Shown piece after piece: positions 41,670 to 50,122 of a stretch of 55,856 nt of DNA. A program made the translations under genes and the position numbers. Origin of the DNA: an uncultured Acetatifactor sp. Lineage in GTDB: Bacteria > Bacillota > Clostridia > Lachnospirales > Lachnospiraceae. The stretch lies in assembly GCA_910577185.1 (NCBI GenBank), contig CAJTLR010000014.1:1-55856 (forward strand), given 5' to 3'. Under the pieces are notes generated by a model that had not been told where the DNA came from, ran no database searches, and worked only from the letters and a program-made list of their open reading frames with translations. Numbering within the stretch: position 1 is the stretch's first letter; the number at the start of each line of letters is the position of its first letter.

Positions 41670-43145
41670 ATGAAAAAATTACATATCGGTTTGTACAGCG
41701 CCGGACTGCGGGCATACTGGGCGCAGTTTCCGGCACTCCGTGGCAGGATCGAAGCCTACAATCAATACATTGCCGGACGCCTGGAGCAATTCGGGGCCGT
41801 CTGCAATTTCGGCATTCTGGACAATGCGGACCTGTCCGAAAGCGCGGGAACCTATTTCCGGAACCAGAATGCAGACATTATTTTCCTGCACAGCGCCACT
41901 TATTTTACATCGGATTCCGTGCTTCCCGTGCACCAGCTCTGTAAGGTGCCGGTGATCGTTTTAAATCTGCAGCCCTCTCCGCAGATTGACTATGAGCATA
42001 CCGATACCGGCGAATGGCTGGCCCAGTGCGTAAACTGTCCCATCCCCGAAGTCTCCAATGCCTTTGAGCGGGCAGATATCCCCTTCCGCTGCGTGAACGG
42101 CCTGCTGGGACTTTCCGATACGCCCAAAGGCGCCATGTCCGACGAGGTCACGGCAGAATTTCCCCAGGCAGTCCGGGCCTGGGAAGAAATAAGGGACTGG
42201 TGCCGCGCCGCGCAGGTCAGACGCAGCCTGCAGTCCGCGAGATTCGGTTTCCTGGGAGGCAATTACTCCGGCATGCTGGACATGTACAGCGATCTGACCA
42301 TGCTGTCCGCCCAGACGGGCATCCATGTAGAAATTCTGGAAATGTGCGATCTTTACCAGCGCCTGCAGGCAGTGACCGAATCCCGGACAGACCAGAAACT
42401 CCGGGAAATCCGTCACATGTTCCAGATTGCCGGAGACTCTGTTTCGGATAAAAGGGTCTGCCGTCCCACGGAGGAGCAACTCCGCTGGTCGGCTGCAGTG
42501 GCTGCCGCCCAGGCCGCCATGGCTGAGGATTACCGTCTGGATGCCCTGGCTTACTATTACCACAGCACGGACGGCAATCCTTATGAAGAACTGCAGGGCG
42601 GTTTTATCGTAGGCCATTCCCTGCTGACCGCCGCAGGTATCCCCTGCGCCGGGGAAGCGGACATGAAAACCGCACTGGCCATGAAAATCTGCGACCTGCT
42701 GGGTGTTGGCGGCAGCTTTGCCGAAATCGTTGTGACAGATTACATAAACGGCACCATTCTCATCGGTCACGACGGGCCGTTCCATATCAAAATATCGGAC
42801 GGAAAGCCCATCCTGCGGGGCATGGGTGTCTATCACGGCAAACGGGGCAGCGGCATATCCGTGGAAGCCAAGGTAAAACCCGGACCGGTCACCACGCTGA
42901 ACGTGACACAGACCCTGGACGGAAAACTGAAATTTATCGTCAGTGAAGCCCAGGCCACGGACGGCCCCATCATGCAGATCGGCAATACGCAGACTCCCGT
43001 CCGTTTCTCCTGCGACCCTGACACTTATATGTCCCGGTGGTTTGCGGAAGCGCCCACGCACCACTGTGCGCTGGCAGTGGGCCACAATGCGGCGGTGCTG
43101 GAAAAACTGGGAATTCTGATGAACATTCCCACCGTGATTCTGTAA
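41670..43145 (+). CDS. L-fucose/L-arabinose isomerase-like protein
   Basis: A 491-residue cytosolic protein with the general pattern of the fucose isomerase-like superfamily. The N-terminal Rossmann-like domain includes ADIIFLHSATYFTSDSVLPV, where the subunit interface lies in homologues; then comes GFLGGNYSGMLDMYSDLT. The C-terminal part (GDLLGVGGSFAEIV-like, then GHDGPFHIKISDGKP and APTHHCALAVGHN) resembles the metal-binding and substrate region of arabinose isomerases. The substrate is not evident. AAAGGAG lies seven bases before the ATG. It lies 68 bp upstream of the glycoside hydrolase and is likely co-transcribed, so it may act on the sugar that enzyme releases. Confidence 0.8.
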   Translation: MKKLHIGLYSAGLRAYWAQFPALRGRIEAYNQYIAGRLEQFGAVCNFGILDNADLSESAGTYFRNQNADIIFLHSATYFTSDSVLPVHQLCKVPVIVLNLQPSPQIDYEHTDTGEWLAQCVNCPIPEVSNAFERADIPFRCVNGLLGLSDTPKGAMSDEVTAEFPQAVRAWEEIRDWCRAAQVRRSLQSARFGFLGGNYSGMLDMYSDLTMLSAQTGIHVEILEMCDLYQRLQAVTESRTDQKLREIRHMFQIAGDSVSDKRVCRPTEEQLRWSAAVAAAQAAMAEDYRLDALAYYYHSTDGNPYEELQGGFIVGHSLLTAAGIPCAGEADMKTALAMKICDLLGVGGSFAEIVVTDYINGTILIGHDGPFHIKISDGKPILRGMGVYHGKRGSGISVEAKVKPGPVTTLNVTQTLDGKLKFIVSEAQATDGPIMQIGNTQTPVRFSCDPDTYMSRWFAEAPTHHCALAVGHNAAVLEKLGILMNIPTVIL

Positions 43146-43213
43146 CCGGCCCATTGACTGCCAAAACCGTCACAAACCAAAACTTGGAAAATTGAAAAAT
43201 CGGAGGTACCGAT

Positions 43214-46200
43214 ATGGAAACTATCATCAGTAACTTTAAAAATCCCCCCGGAAAATACCGTCCCGCCCCACTCTGGGTATGGAATGACCGCATGACACCG
43301 GATCAGATCGACTTTCAGCTCACCCAGCTGGCCGGACATGGCTTCGGCGGCGCGTTTGTACATCCCAGACCCGGTCTGGTGACTGAGTATCTGTCCGACG
43401 AATGGTTTGCCCTCTGGGGACATGCCCTGGAAAAGGCAAAAGAACTGGGCATGCAGCTGTCCATCTATGACGAAAATTCCTATCCTTCCGGATTTGCCGG
43501 GGGACATGTCTCTGCCGCCTGCCCCGAAGCGCTTTCCACGCTTATGGCATGTTCCATCGTCAGGGATCCGGCCCAGATACCCCAAAAAACCATCGCAGTG
43601 TTTGCCGCGCAGGAAAAAGAGGGCATGCCGGTACATGCCAGGAACCTGTGCCATATGCCCAGGGACCAGTGGCCGGAATGCGGGAATCTTTTTATTGTCA
43701 TCACAAGCAGAACCGATTCTCCCACCGGCTGGATGGCAGGATTTTCTTATGTGGACCTGCTGCGGCCCCAGGTACATGACGCCTTTCTTAAGTCTACACA
43801 TGAACGGTATTACAAACATTTCGGAAAAGATTTCGGCACAGACATACCGGCCCTCTTTACCGACGAACCCTGCGTGGGCCAGGGCGCCCATGGAGAGCTG
43901 CCTTTTTCCTTCTGGTTTGCCCATGAATTCAAAAAACGCAACGGCTACGATCTCACGGACAGCCTTCCCTGCATTTTTATGGACGTGGAGGGAGACTGCT
44001 TTCCCCGGCCCCCGGAGAAGGTGCGCTTTGATTATTTTGACACCATTCACGAATTATGGGTAAAAAACAGCATTGAACCCACCGGCAGCTGGTGTGAGGA
44101 ACACAACATCAGCTGGACCGGCCATTATCTGGAGCATCAGTGGCCCCAGGTATCCTGCAGAACCTCCCCGGCCATACAGTCTTATTATGAATATCATCAG
44201 TGGCCGGCCATTGATATGCTGCTCTCCGACTATCTCAGGGACCGGCCCACCCACAGCATCACCCATACTATCCGGGAACTGAAATCTGCCTCCAACCAGT
44301 TTTCCAAAGCGCGGGCACTCTGTGAACTGTACGGGGCCGGAGGATGGGATTCCTGCTTTGACGACTACAAGCGTATGGCAGACTGGGTTATGGTGAACGG
44401 CGTAAACTTTATCTGCCAGCACCTGGTTTTCTCTACCATCATGGGTGCGCGCAAGCATGACCATCCCCAGTCCTTTGACTGGCGCCAGCCCTGGTGGGAA
44501 GAATACACCGTGATGAACGACTATATCGGGCGGGTATCCTGGATGCTGACCCGGGGCAGAATGGAACAGCGAATCCTTGTGCTCAATCCCTCCACCACCG
44601 CTTATCTGACCGAACCCGGTAAAGCCGCCGGAAGTGCGGAAAACGCAGACCTGGACAGCATCACCAGTCCTGACATGACGGAATTCCTCAGGCTCTGCCA
44701 GAAGCTTTCCGATCTGCAGTGGGATTTTGACCTGGGCGACGAGTACACCCTTGCCCGCCACGGAAAGGCACAAAACGGCAGTTTACAGGTGGCCGGCCAG
44801 AATTATGCCTGCGTCATCATCACCGGCAGCATGAAAAATATGCTCTCCTCCACGGCGCAGCTTTTAGAATCCTGTATCCAAAACGGGGTCAGCGTCATCG
44901 CCTCCGGCAGCCCCGGCTGCTATGTGGACGGAATGCGCGATCCGCAGACTTATGCCGCCCTGGCCGGCCGCTGGCAGGAAGCCGCCCCGGATGACATGGA
45001 CCTTGTGTTAAGCGGTATACTGCCCCGCAGGATCACTGCCTCCAGACCCTTTCCGGAAGGCTTCGCCCACATGCGCCGGAAGCTGGAAAACGGAGATGAA
45101 ATATGGTTCTTCACAAATCAGGCTATGGAAACCTATGAAGCGGATGTTCAACTGTGTGGCAGTTCCCTGCGCCAGGCCCATCTGTTTACGGGGGAAATCA
45201 GTGAAATTCCCTGTTCCGCCGCGGAAGGCCGGCTTACGGTCCCCATCCGTCTCGTGCGCAATCAGTCCCTTATGCTGATTGTAAGTCACGCGGCACAGTC
45301 CGGACAGTCTGCCCCGCAGGATGGAGCTGCATCACCGGATGGAATTACCCCATGGGCCGGAACTATCCCATTGGATAGAGTTATCCCATTGGATAAGGCT
45401 GCCGGCATACCGCTGAAACCGGCCGGAATCTTTCAGGAAAGGGAGAATATATTCCCTCTCAGCTATGCGGATTATGGGGAAACGAAAGATACTTATGTGA
45501 AGGAGCTTTGCGACAAAATCTTCCGGGAAAGAGGTTTCCCGGGAAATCCCTGGGACAACAAAGTACAGTTCCGGCAAAATATTGTGGAACGTGACGGGGA
45601 TTATGACGAACGCAGCGGTTTTACGGCGCTGTATCATTTCACGGTGGAAGATGGCTTTCTGCCGGAAACCATTTCCGCGGCCGCCGAGCATCCCGAATAC
45701 TGCCGCCTGCGCGTCAACGGAACCCCGGTGCCCTGGAAGCCCGGCGAAACTTTCCTGGATCATCACACCGGTGTGGCGGATATCTCGGAATGTGTCAGGC
45801 CAGGCGCAAATACCCTGGAGATCATTGTGGACGTATTCCATGTGCTCATGGAACTGGATACCGTATATATCAGGGGAAATTTTGCCGTGACACAGCAGAA
45901 TGACCGCTGGATTCTTTCCAGGCCCCGTCCCCTGGAATACGGGAGCTGGAAAGAGCAGGGGCTGCCCTTCTACTCTTACGCAGTGCAGTATGCCTACACT
46001 GCATTTCTGAACACTGTCCCGAAGGCAGCCCTGCTGGATCTGAAGGATTATGACGCAAGCGTGGTTTCCCTGCGCGTAAACGGAAAAGACGGCGGGCTTC
46101 TCCATGCCGATGGCAGAAGGGCCCGGGATATTGCCTCCCTGCTGCAGCAGGGTGAAAATACCATTGTCCTGCGGGTCTGCGGCAGCTATAAGAATCTTCT

Positions 46201-46342
46201 GGGGCCGCATTTCTCCAAGGCAAGGGGAAGCGCCTGGCCCGCAATGTGGCGCGCAAACCCCCTGCACACGCCAAAAGCCGGCACATACGACATTATGGAC
46301 TTTGGAATCCATGATGCCCCCGTCCTTACGGCAGTACGGTAA
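43214..46342 (+). CDS. Large glycoside hydrolase, alpha-L-rhamnosidase (GH106)-like
   Basis: A 1,042-residue protein beginning PPGKYRPAPLWVWNDRMT, then GHGFGGAFVHPRPGL and LSIYDENSYPSGFAGG, a TIM-barrel N-terminus seen in GH106-related rhamnosidase-like proteins. A Glu in FTDEPCVG and the Glu in YDENSYPSG are candidate catalytic residues. The C-terminal ~250 residues look like beta-sandwich, sugar-binding-like domains (RLRVNGTPVPWKPGE; VVSLRVNGKDGG). There is no signal peptide, so it likely acts on imported oligosaccharides. A GGAGG site is seven bases upstream of the ATG. About residues 700-730 there is a P/D/G-rich repeat (IPLDRVIPLDKAAGIPL). Confidence 0.78.
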   Translation: METIISNFKNPPGKYRPAPLWVWNDRMTPDQIDFQLTQLAGHGFGGAFVHPRPGLVTEYLSDEWFALWGHALEKAKELGMQLSIYDENSYPSGFAGGHVSAACPEALSTLMACSIVRDPAQIPQKTIAVFAAQEKEGMPVHARNLCHMPRDQWPECGNLFIVITSRTDSPTGWMAGFSYVDLLRPQVHDAFLKSTHERYYKHFGKDFGTDIPALFTDEPCVGQGAHGELPFSFWFAHEFKKRNGYDLTDSLPCIFMDVEGDCFPRPPEKVRFDYFDTIHELWVKNSIEPTGSWCEEHNISWTGHYLEHQWPQVSCRTSPAIQSYYEYHQWPAIDMLLSDYLRDRPTHSITHTIRELKSASNQFSKARALCELYGAGGWDSCFDDYKRMADWVMVNGVNFICQHLVFSTIMGARKHDHPQSFDWRQPWWEEYTVMNDYIGRVSWMLTRGRMEQRILVLNPSTTAYLTEPGKAAGSAENADLDSITSPDMTEFLRLCQKLSDLQWDFDLGDEYTLARHGKAQNGSLQVAGQNYACVIITGSMKNMLSSTAQLLESCIQNGVSVIASGSPGCYVDGMRDPQTYAALAGRWQEAAPDDMDLVLSGILPRRITASRPFPEGFAHMRRKLENGDEIWFFTNQAMETYEADVQLCGSSLRQAHLFTGEISEIPCSAAEGRLTVPIRLVRNQSLMLIVSHAAQSGQSAPQDGAASPDGITPWAGTIPLDRVIPLDKAAGIPLKPAGIFQERENIFPLSYADYGETKDTYVKELCDKIFRERGFPGNPWDNKVQFRQNIVERDGDYDERSGFTALYHFTVEDGFLPETISAAAEHPEYCRLRVNGTPVPWKPGETFLDHHTGVADISECVRPGANTLEIIVDVFHVLMELDTVYIRGNFAVTQQNDRWILSRPRPLEYGSWKEQGLPFYSYAVQYAYTAFLNTVPKAALLDLKDYDASVVSLRVNGKDGGLLHADGRRARDIASLLQQGENTIVLRVCGSYKNLLGPHFSKARGSAWPAMWRANPLHTPKAGTYDIMDFGIHDAPVLTAVR

Positions 46343-46408
46343 ATCCCCTTCCTGTCTGCTGCCACAAATGCAGTCTGCATCACCGCCTCCGCATTTTCGG
46401 CGGCGGTA

Positions 46409-46593
46409 CAAAGACTTGCGCCAGACCTGCTTTTTGGTAAGGACGCAAAGATTTGCTCCAAACCTGCTCTTCGGTGGCGGTACAAAGACTTGCTCCAAAC
46501 CTGCTCTTCGGCAATGATACAAAGACTTGCTCCAGACCTGCTTTTTGGTAACAGTACAAAGATTTGCGCCAAACCTGCTGCAACACCGGGTTT
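46409..46593. repeat. 37-bp tandem repeat, five units, derived from a terminator arm
   Basis: Units begin at 46409, 46446, 46483, 46520 and 46557, an exact 37-bp period. Each carries CAAAGA(C/T)TTGC(G/T)CCA(A/G)ACCTGCT. The last unit provides the left arm of the strong terminator at 46562-46602, so the other four are extra copies of one arm. The array lies between two convergent genes, right beyond the stop of the minus-strand lipoprotein gene. There are no spacers, so it is not a CRISPR. Confidence 0.9.
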
Positions 46594-46605
46594 GGCGCAA
46601 ATTTT
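46562..46605. terminator. Bidirectional intrinsic terminator between convergent genes
   Basis: A perfect 14-bp stem, ATTTGCGCCAAACC (46562-46575) with GGTTTGGCGCAAAT (46589-46602), and a 13-base loop. On the plus strand TTT follows (46603-46605), serving the hydrolase transcript. On the minus strand CTTTG follows, serving the lipoprotein transcript, whose TAA stop (46606-46604) touches it. Confidence 0.8.
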
Positions 46606-47740
46606 ACTCTGCATATTCTGCCAGTTTATAAACTCTCTCCCTTGTCAGTTCCGCGGCTCTCAGGGATTCCGCCATGGGCTGCATGCTGCCGCCCTCATAT
46701 GCCTGGCCGGCGATTTTCACTTCTTCCTCCTTATAGGCAATCCATTCCCTCTCCTCTGCCCGGATGGCCTCCATCTTCTCGGAAGGAAGGTTCCCTTCCA
46801 ACAGCTTCCATATTATATTCAGCGTGTTGTCCCAGTTCAGGTACAGTTCATCACTGATGTAGTTCATCTCGTTCTGTGTGGTGACTTCGTTCAGCTCTGC
46901 CTCCAGCTGTTCTCCTGTATCCACCGCAAAGGAAATTTCCATCTCAATCCTTTCCGCCAGGCTCTGTTCTTTATATTCGTAACTGGAAAAACCGATTTCC
47001 TGCGCAGGATTATAGATTCCGTAAAAAGGGAGTGTTTTCCCCGAAATACTTTCCTGGTCGTAATACCCCACCCATTGCAGATACTGTTCCGGCAGACCGG
47101 CCAGTTCCGCTCCGGGAAGGTAGAGATAATATTCTTCCCCCGACTCCAGTCCCGCGGCTTCGGAGTAAACCCAGAGAACCTGGTCCTCAATTTCCCGGGT
47201 TCCGGGTTCCTCCTGATAGGTCAGGGTATCTCTCTTCATTTTATAAGTATATCTGTCCACCCTTTCCAAGTCTTTGAAACTGCCCTCAAATCCGCAGAAA
47301 TAATATGTGCCTCCCGGATATCCCTCTCCTATGTCTCCCATATCGGCATCATGGTAACTTCCCGTAAAGCTCCCATCGCTTCCGATACGCAGCTCCGTGC
47401 TCCATGCCCCTACGCCGCTGCCGAAATAAAAATACCAGTCGGCCAGATCCCCAAAACTGAATCCGGCAGCTTCCGTCTGTCCGCGCTCCGGCTTTGGCGT
47501 ACCTTCTTCCTGTTCTGCCGGAACGGATACACTGTCCTGCCGGCTTTCCTGCTGGCTGTCCCGGTCGGGCTGGCTGTCCCCGGTTTCTGAAGATGCCGTT
47601 TCCGATGGTACATCCCCCATCTCTTCTCCTTCCCGGTCCACCCTGCTTTCCAGGATATGCACCGGGTCATCTTCACGCTTTCCACAGCCGGCAGACATTG
47701 CCAGCACTCCCAGGCCAATGAGCAATAATTTCTTCTTCAT
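46604..47740 (-). CDS. Lipoprotein with C-terminal DUF1311/LprI-like domain
   Basis: Type II signal peptide MKKKLLLIGLGVLAMSAGC, with the lipobox cysteine at residue 19. A Ser/Glu/Asp/Gln-rich linker (about 25-95) follows, then a central domain with F/Y/G-rich segments (DLADWYFYFGSGVGAWS). The C-terminal ~100 residues (LNEVTTQNEMNYISDELYLNWDN, then EEREWIAYKEEEV and SMQPM) match the DUF1311/LprI pattern; members inhibit lysozyme in some bacteria. It probably sits on the outer face of the membrane after Lgt processing. The start overlaps the stop of the acetyltransferase by four bases (ATGA). Function is not known. Confidence 0.8.
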   Translation of the reverse strand: MKKKLLLIGLGVLAMSAGCGKREDDPVHILESRVDREGEEMGDVPSETASSETGDSQPDRDSQQESRQDSVSVPAEQEEGTPKPERGQTEAAGFSFGDLADWYFYFGSGVGAWSTELRIGSDGSFTGSYHDADMGDIGEGYPGGTYYFCGFEGSFKDLERVDRYTYKMKRDTLTYQEEPGTREIEDQVLWVYSEAAGLESGEEYYLYLPGAELAGLPEQYLQWVGYYDQESISGKTLPFYGIYNPAQEIGFSSYEYKEQSLAERIEMEISFAVDTGEQLEAELNEVTTQNEMNYISDELYLNWDNTLNIIWKLLEGNLPSEKMEAIRAEEREWIAYKEEEVKIAGQAYEGGSMQPMAESLRAAELTRERVYKLAEYAE

Positions 47741-48336
47741 AAAATTTTCCTGTCTTTAAAATAATAAATCCTGTCATGCTCTCCCACTTCACGCAGCACA
47801 CGGCACGGGTTGCCCACTGCCACCACATTGGAAGGAATGTCCTTTGTGACCACACTGCCTGCGCCCACCACAACATTGTCTCCTATGGTAATGCCCGGCA
47901 CAATCAATACCCCTGCGCCGATCCAGCAGTTTTTTCCAATGTGTACAGGGGCATTGTACTGATATCCCTGTTCCCGCAGCTGCGGCAGTATGGGATGCCC
48001 TGCCGTGGCCACCACCACATTGGGGCCGAACATGGTATAATCCCCCACATAGATATGGGTGTCATCCACCAGGGTCAGATTGAAATTGGCATATACTTTT
48101 TTGCCGAAATGGACATGGTGTCCCCCGAAATTCGTGTGCAGGGGAGGCTCAATGTAGCACCCTTCCCCGATTTCCGCAAACATTTCTTTCAGCATCTCCT
48201 GCCTTTTGTCCATCTCTGTGGGACGTGTCATATTGAAATCGTAAAGACGGTCCAGATACCTGAACTGATCTTTCAAAATTTCCGGATCATGGGGCAGATA
48301 CATCTCCCCTGCATGCATTTTTTCCTGAATTGTCAT
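47737..48336 (-). CDS. Maltose/galactoside O-acetyltransferase-like enzyme
   Basis: Left-handed beta-helix acetyltransferase that uses acetyl-CoA, 199 residues. The N-terminal MAC domain (EKMHAGEMYLPHDPEILKDQ) is followed by hexapeptide repeats: VYANFNLTLVDDTHIYVGDY, VHIGKNCWIGAGVLIVPG and IGDNVVVGAGSVVTKD. The catalytic His is expected in TAGHPIL. The sugar acceptor cannot be told from sequence. The ATG at 48336 has GGGG about seven bases upstream; the frame is open to 48375. It is coupled to the lipoprotein gene by a four-base overlap. Confidence 0.9.
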   Translation of the reverse strand: MTIQEKMHAGEMYLPHDPEILKDQFRYLDRLYDFNMTRPTEMDKRQEMLKEMFAEIGEGCYIEPPLHTNFGGHHVHFGKKVYANFNLTLVDDTHIYVGDYTMFGPNVVVATAGHPILPQLREQGYQYNAPVHIGKNCWIGAGVLIVPGITIGDNVVVGAGSVVTKDIPSNVVAVGNPCRVLREVGEHDRIYYFKDRKIL

Positions 48337-48373
48337 ATTTAACCCCATTTCTGCGCGGCCTTTTGCGCATGTC

Positions 48374-48404
48374 AAGTTTGTGGATGCCGCGCAGACACAA
48401 ACTT
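48374..48404. other. Inverted repeat upstream of the acetyltransferase
   Basis: AAGTTTGTG (48374-48382) pairs with CACAAACTT (48396-48404) around a GC-rich loop. On the plus strand it ends in TTTT, on the minus strand it does not. It lies between the 66-bp array and the acetyltransferase; role unknown. Confidence 0.4.
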
Positions 48405-48413
48405 TTACTCCTA

Positions 48414-48580
48414 TTTTAAGTTCCGTCTCTCCGCTTCAGCGCCCCTTTCAGTTGTTTCCCGCTTCGAGACTGTTTTTTGTTTTAAGTCCTGGCTCTCCGT
48501 TTCTGTGCTCCTTTCAGCTGTTTCCCGCTTCGAGTCTGTTTTTTGTTTTAAATTCTGGCTCTTCGCTTCAGCGCCCTTCC
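48414..48580. repeat. 66-bp tandem repeat, about 2.5 units, containing the hydrogenase stop
   Basis: Units start at 48414, 48480 and 48546 (partial), period 66 bp. The plus-strand unit begins TTTTAAG and contains CCCGCTTCGAGACTG and a T-run. The partial unit nearest the gene includes the last codons and TGA stop of the hydrogenase gene (GGGCGC-TGA-AGCG on the minus strand), so the rest are downstream copies of its 3' end. This is the same arrangement as at sigE. Confidence 0.85.
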
Positions 48581-50076
48581 ACGTCTTCATGGGGCACGGG
48601 TTCTTTGGCCGCAGCCTTGAATTTTGCCACTTCCTTTGCGGCCTGGGCTATGGCGATATTGGTTCCCGCGCCGGCAATACATCCCCCGGGGCAGGCCATG
48701 CCCTCAATCAGGCATCCGTTCTTTCTTCCCGCTTTCGCCAGAAGCAGCATCTTTTTGCACTCCGTGAGGCCTTCCGCATGCTCGATTTTTACTTCCGTGC
48801 CGGGATGGTATGTCTTAATATACTCTTCTATGGCCCCGGCCACACCGCCGGCCACGCCATAGCCGCGCCCTGCCCCTGTGGCGTCCTGCATTTCATCCAT
48901 GGCCTTTATCTCATCCAGGAGGATGCCTTTGGCCTCGAACATTCCGGTCAGTTCCTCAAAGGTAATGACAAAATCCACGTCGGAACGCACTGTCCGGCGG
49001 CTGGCTTCCAGTTTCTTGGAAGCGCAGGGACCGATAAAGACCACGGACGCGTCCGGGTGTTCCTTCTTGATGATTCTGGCAGTGGCCACCATGGGCGTCA
49101 GCTCGTTGCTGATCTTGTCGATGGTTTCCGGGAATAAATGCTTTGCCATGACGGACCAGGAGGGACAGCAGGAAGTCAGCGCAAAATCCTGTTTTCCGGA
49201 GACAACCTCCCTGACATAGTGTTCCGCTTCCGCAGCACAGCCCTGGTCAGCGCCCAGCGCCGTCTCATATACGTCCGCAAACCCCAGTTCCTTCAGCGCT
49301 GTCTTGAACATGTCCGGCGTGACCCTGGGCCCGAACTGTCCCGCAAAGGCCGGCGCCACCTGGGCGATGATCTGCTTTCCTGACTGCATGGCGCGGATCA
49401 GCTGGAAAATCTGGGATTTATCCGCTATGGCGCCGAAAGGACAGCTCACCATACACATCCCACAGGACACACAGATATCATTGTCGATGTACGCCCGCCC
49501 GAATCTGTCGGACTTAATGGCATTTACGCCGCAGGCCGCCTTGCAGGGACGTTCCTTATGGCATATGGCGTCATAAGGACATACATCCTTACATTTCCCG
49601 CATTTGATGCATTTTTCCTGGTCAATCACCGATTTCCCGTTTACCATGGAAATCGCGTCCCTGGGGCAGACGCTGTGGCAGGGATGCGCCACACAGCCCA
49701 TGCAGGAGCTGGTCACCTCATAATGGTCTTCCGGACATGCGTTGCAGGCTGACGGAATCACCTGCATCAGAGGCGGCTCATAGTATTTTTCCCCAATATT
49801 GCTCTCCTCCAGACCCTGGGTCAGATGTCCCGGATGTTCCCTATTTTCCGGGCGCAGGCTCATGCCCATGGCCAGACGGATGCGCTCACGGATAATTGCC
49901 CTGTCCCTATATACGCTTTCCCTGTACAGCGGCTCTTCATAATCCACAATCTGGTAGGGCAGCGCCTCCATGTCGTCTTTCAGGTTCTGCGAGTGATATG
50001 CCAGATTGGCCACTTCCTTAAAAACCCGCCTCCTCCGTTCTCTCACCGGAGTGTCAATTCCTCTCATTCCACTCAT
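48568..50076 (-). CDS. [FeFe]-hydrogenase, monomeric ferredoxin-type
   Basis: All three H-cluster motifs are present: TSCCPSW (301-307), GPCASKKLE (349-357) and EGMACPGGCIAG (458-469). Upstream are several iron-sulfur binding stretches: CNAC...CMGC...CHSVCP (111-137), CIKCGKCKDVCP (156-167), CKAAC (178-182) and CVSCGMCMVSCP (202-213). The short form with TSCCP and without an N-terminal NADH or 2Fe-2S domain resembles the less-studied group B enzymes of Clostridia. It probably exchanges electrons with ferredoxin and makes or senses H2 in the cytosol. Maturation genes (hydEFG) are not in the window. AGGAG is nine bases upstream of the ATG. It is the last gene of the lar operon, 46 bases after larC. 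Confidence 0.9.
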   Translation of the reverse strand: MSGMRGIDTPVRERRRRVFKEVANLAYHSQNLKDDMEALPYQIVDYEEPLYRESVYRDRAIIRERIRLAMGMSLRPENREHPGHLTQGLEESNIGEKYYEPPLMQVIPSACNACPEDHYEVTSSCMGCVAHPCHSVCPRDAISMVNGKSVIDQEKCIKCGKCKDVCPYDAICHKERPCKAACGVNAIKSDRFGRAYIDNDICVSCGMCMVSCPFGAIADKSQIFQLIRAMQSGKQIIAQVAPAFAGQFGPRVTPDMFKTALKELGFADVYETALGADQGCAAEAEHYVREVVSGKQDFALTSCCPSWSVMAKHLFPETIDKISNELTPMVATARIIKKEHPDASVVFIGPCASKKLEASRRTVRSDVDFVITFEELTGMFEAKGILLDEIKAMDEMQDATGAGRGYGVAGGVAGAIEEYIKTYHPGTEVKIEHAEGLTECKKMLLLAKAGRKNGCLIEGMACPGGCIAGAGTNIAIAQAAKEVAKFKAAAKEPVPHEDVEGR

Positions 50077-50122
50077 ATTGTCATTCTCCTTATTTGGTTT
50101 TTGTCCGAATCCTTCCCATACT

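Noticed and set aside
41961..43154. 397-codon minus-strand frame opposite the isomerase gene
   Set aside because: Shadow frame; the plus-strand gene has family motifs, promoter and ribosome binding site.
45332..46600. 422-codon minus-strand frame over the glycoside hydrolase end and 37-bp array
   Set aside because: Half of it is antisense to the hydrolase and half translates the tandem repeats; no family resemblance.
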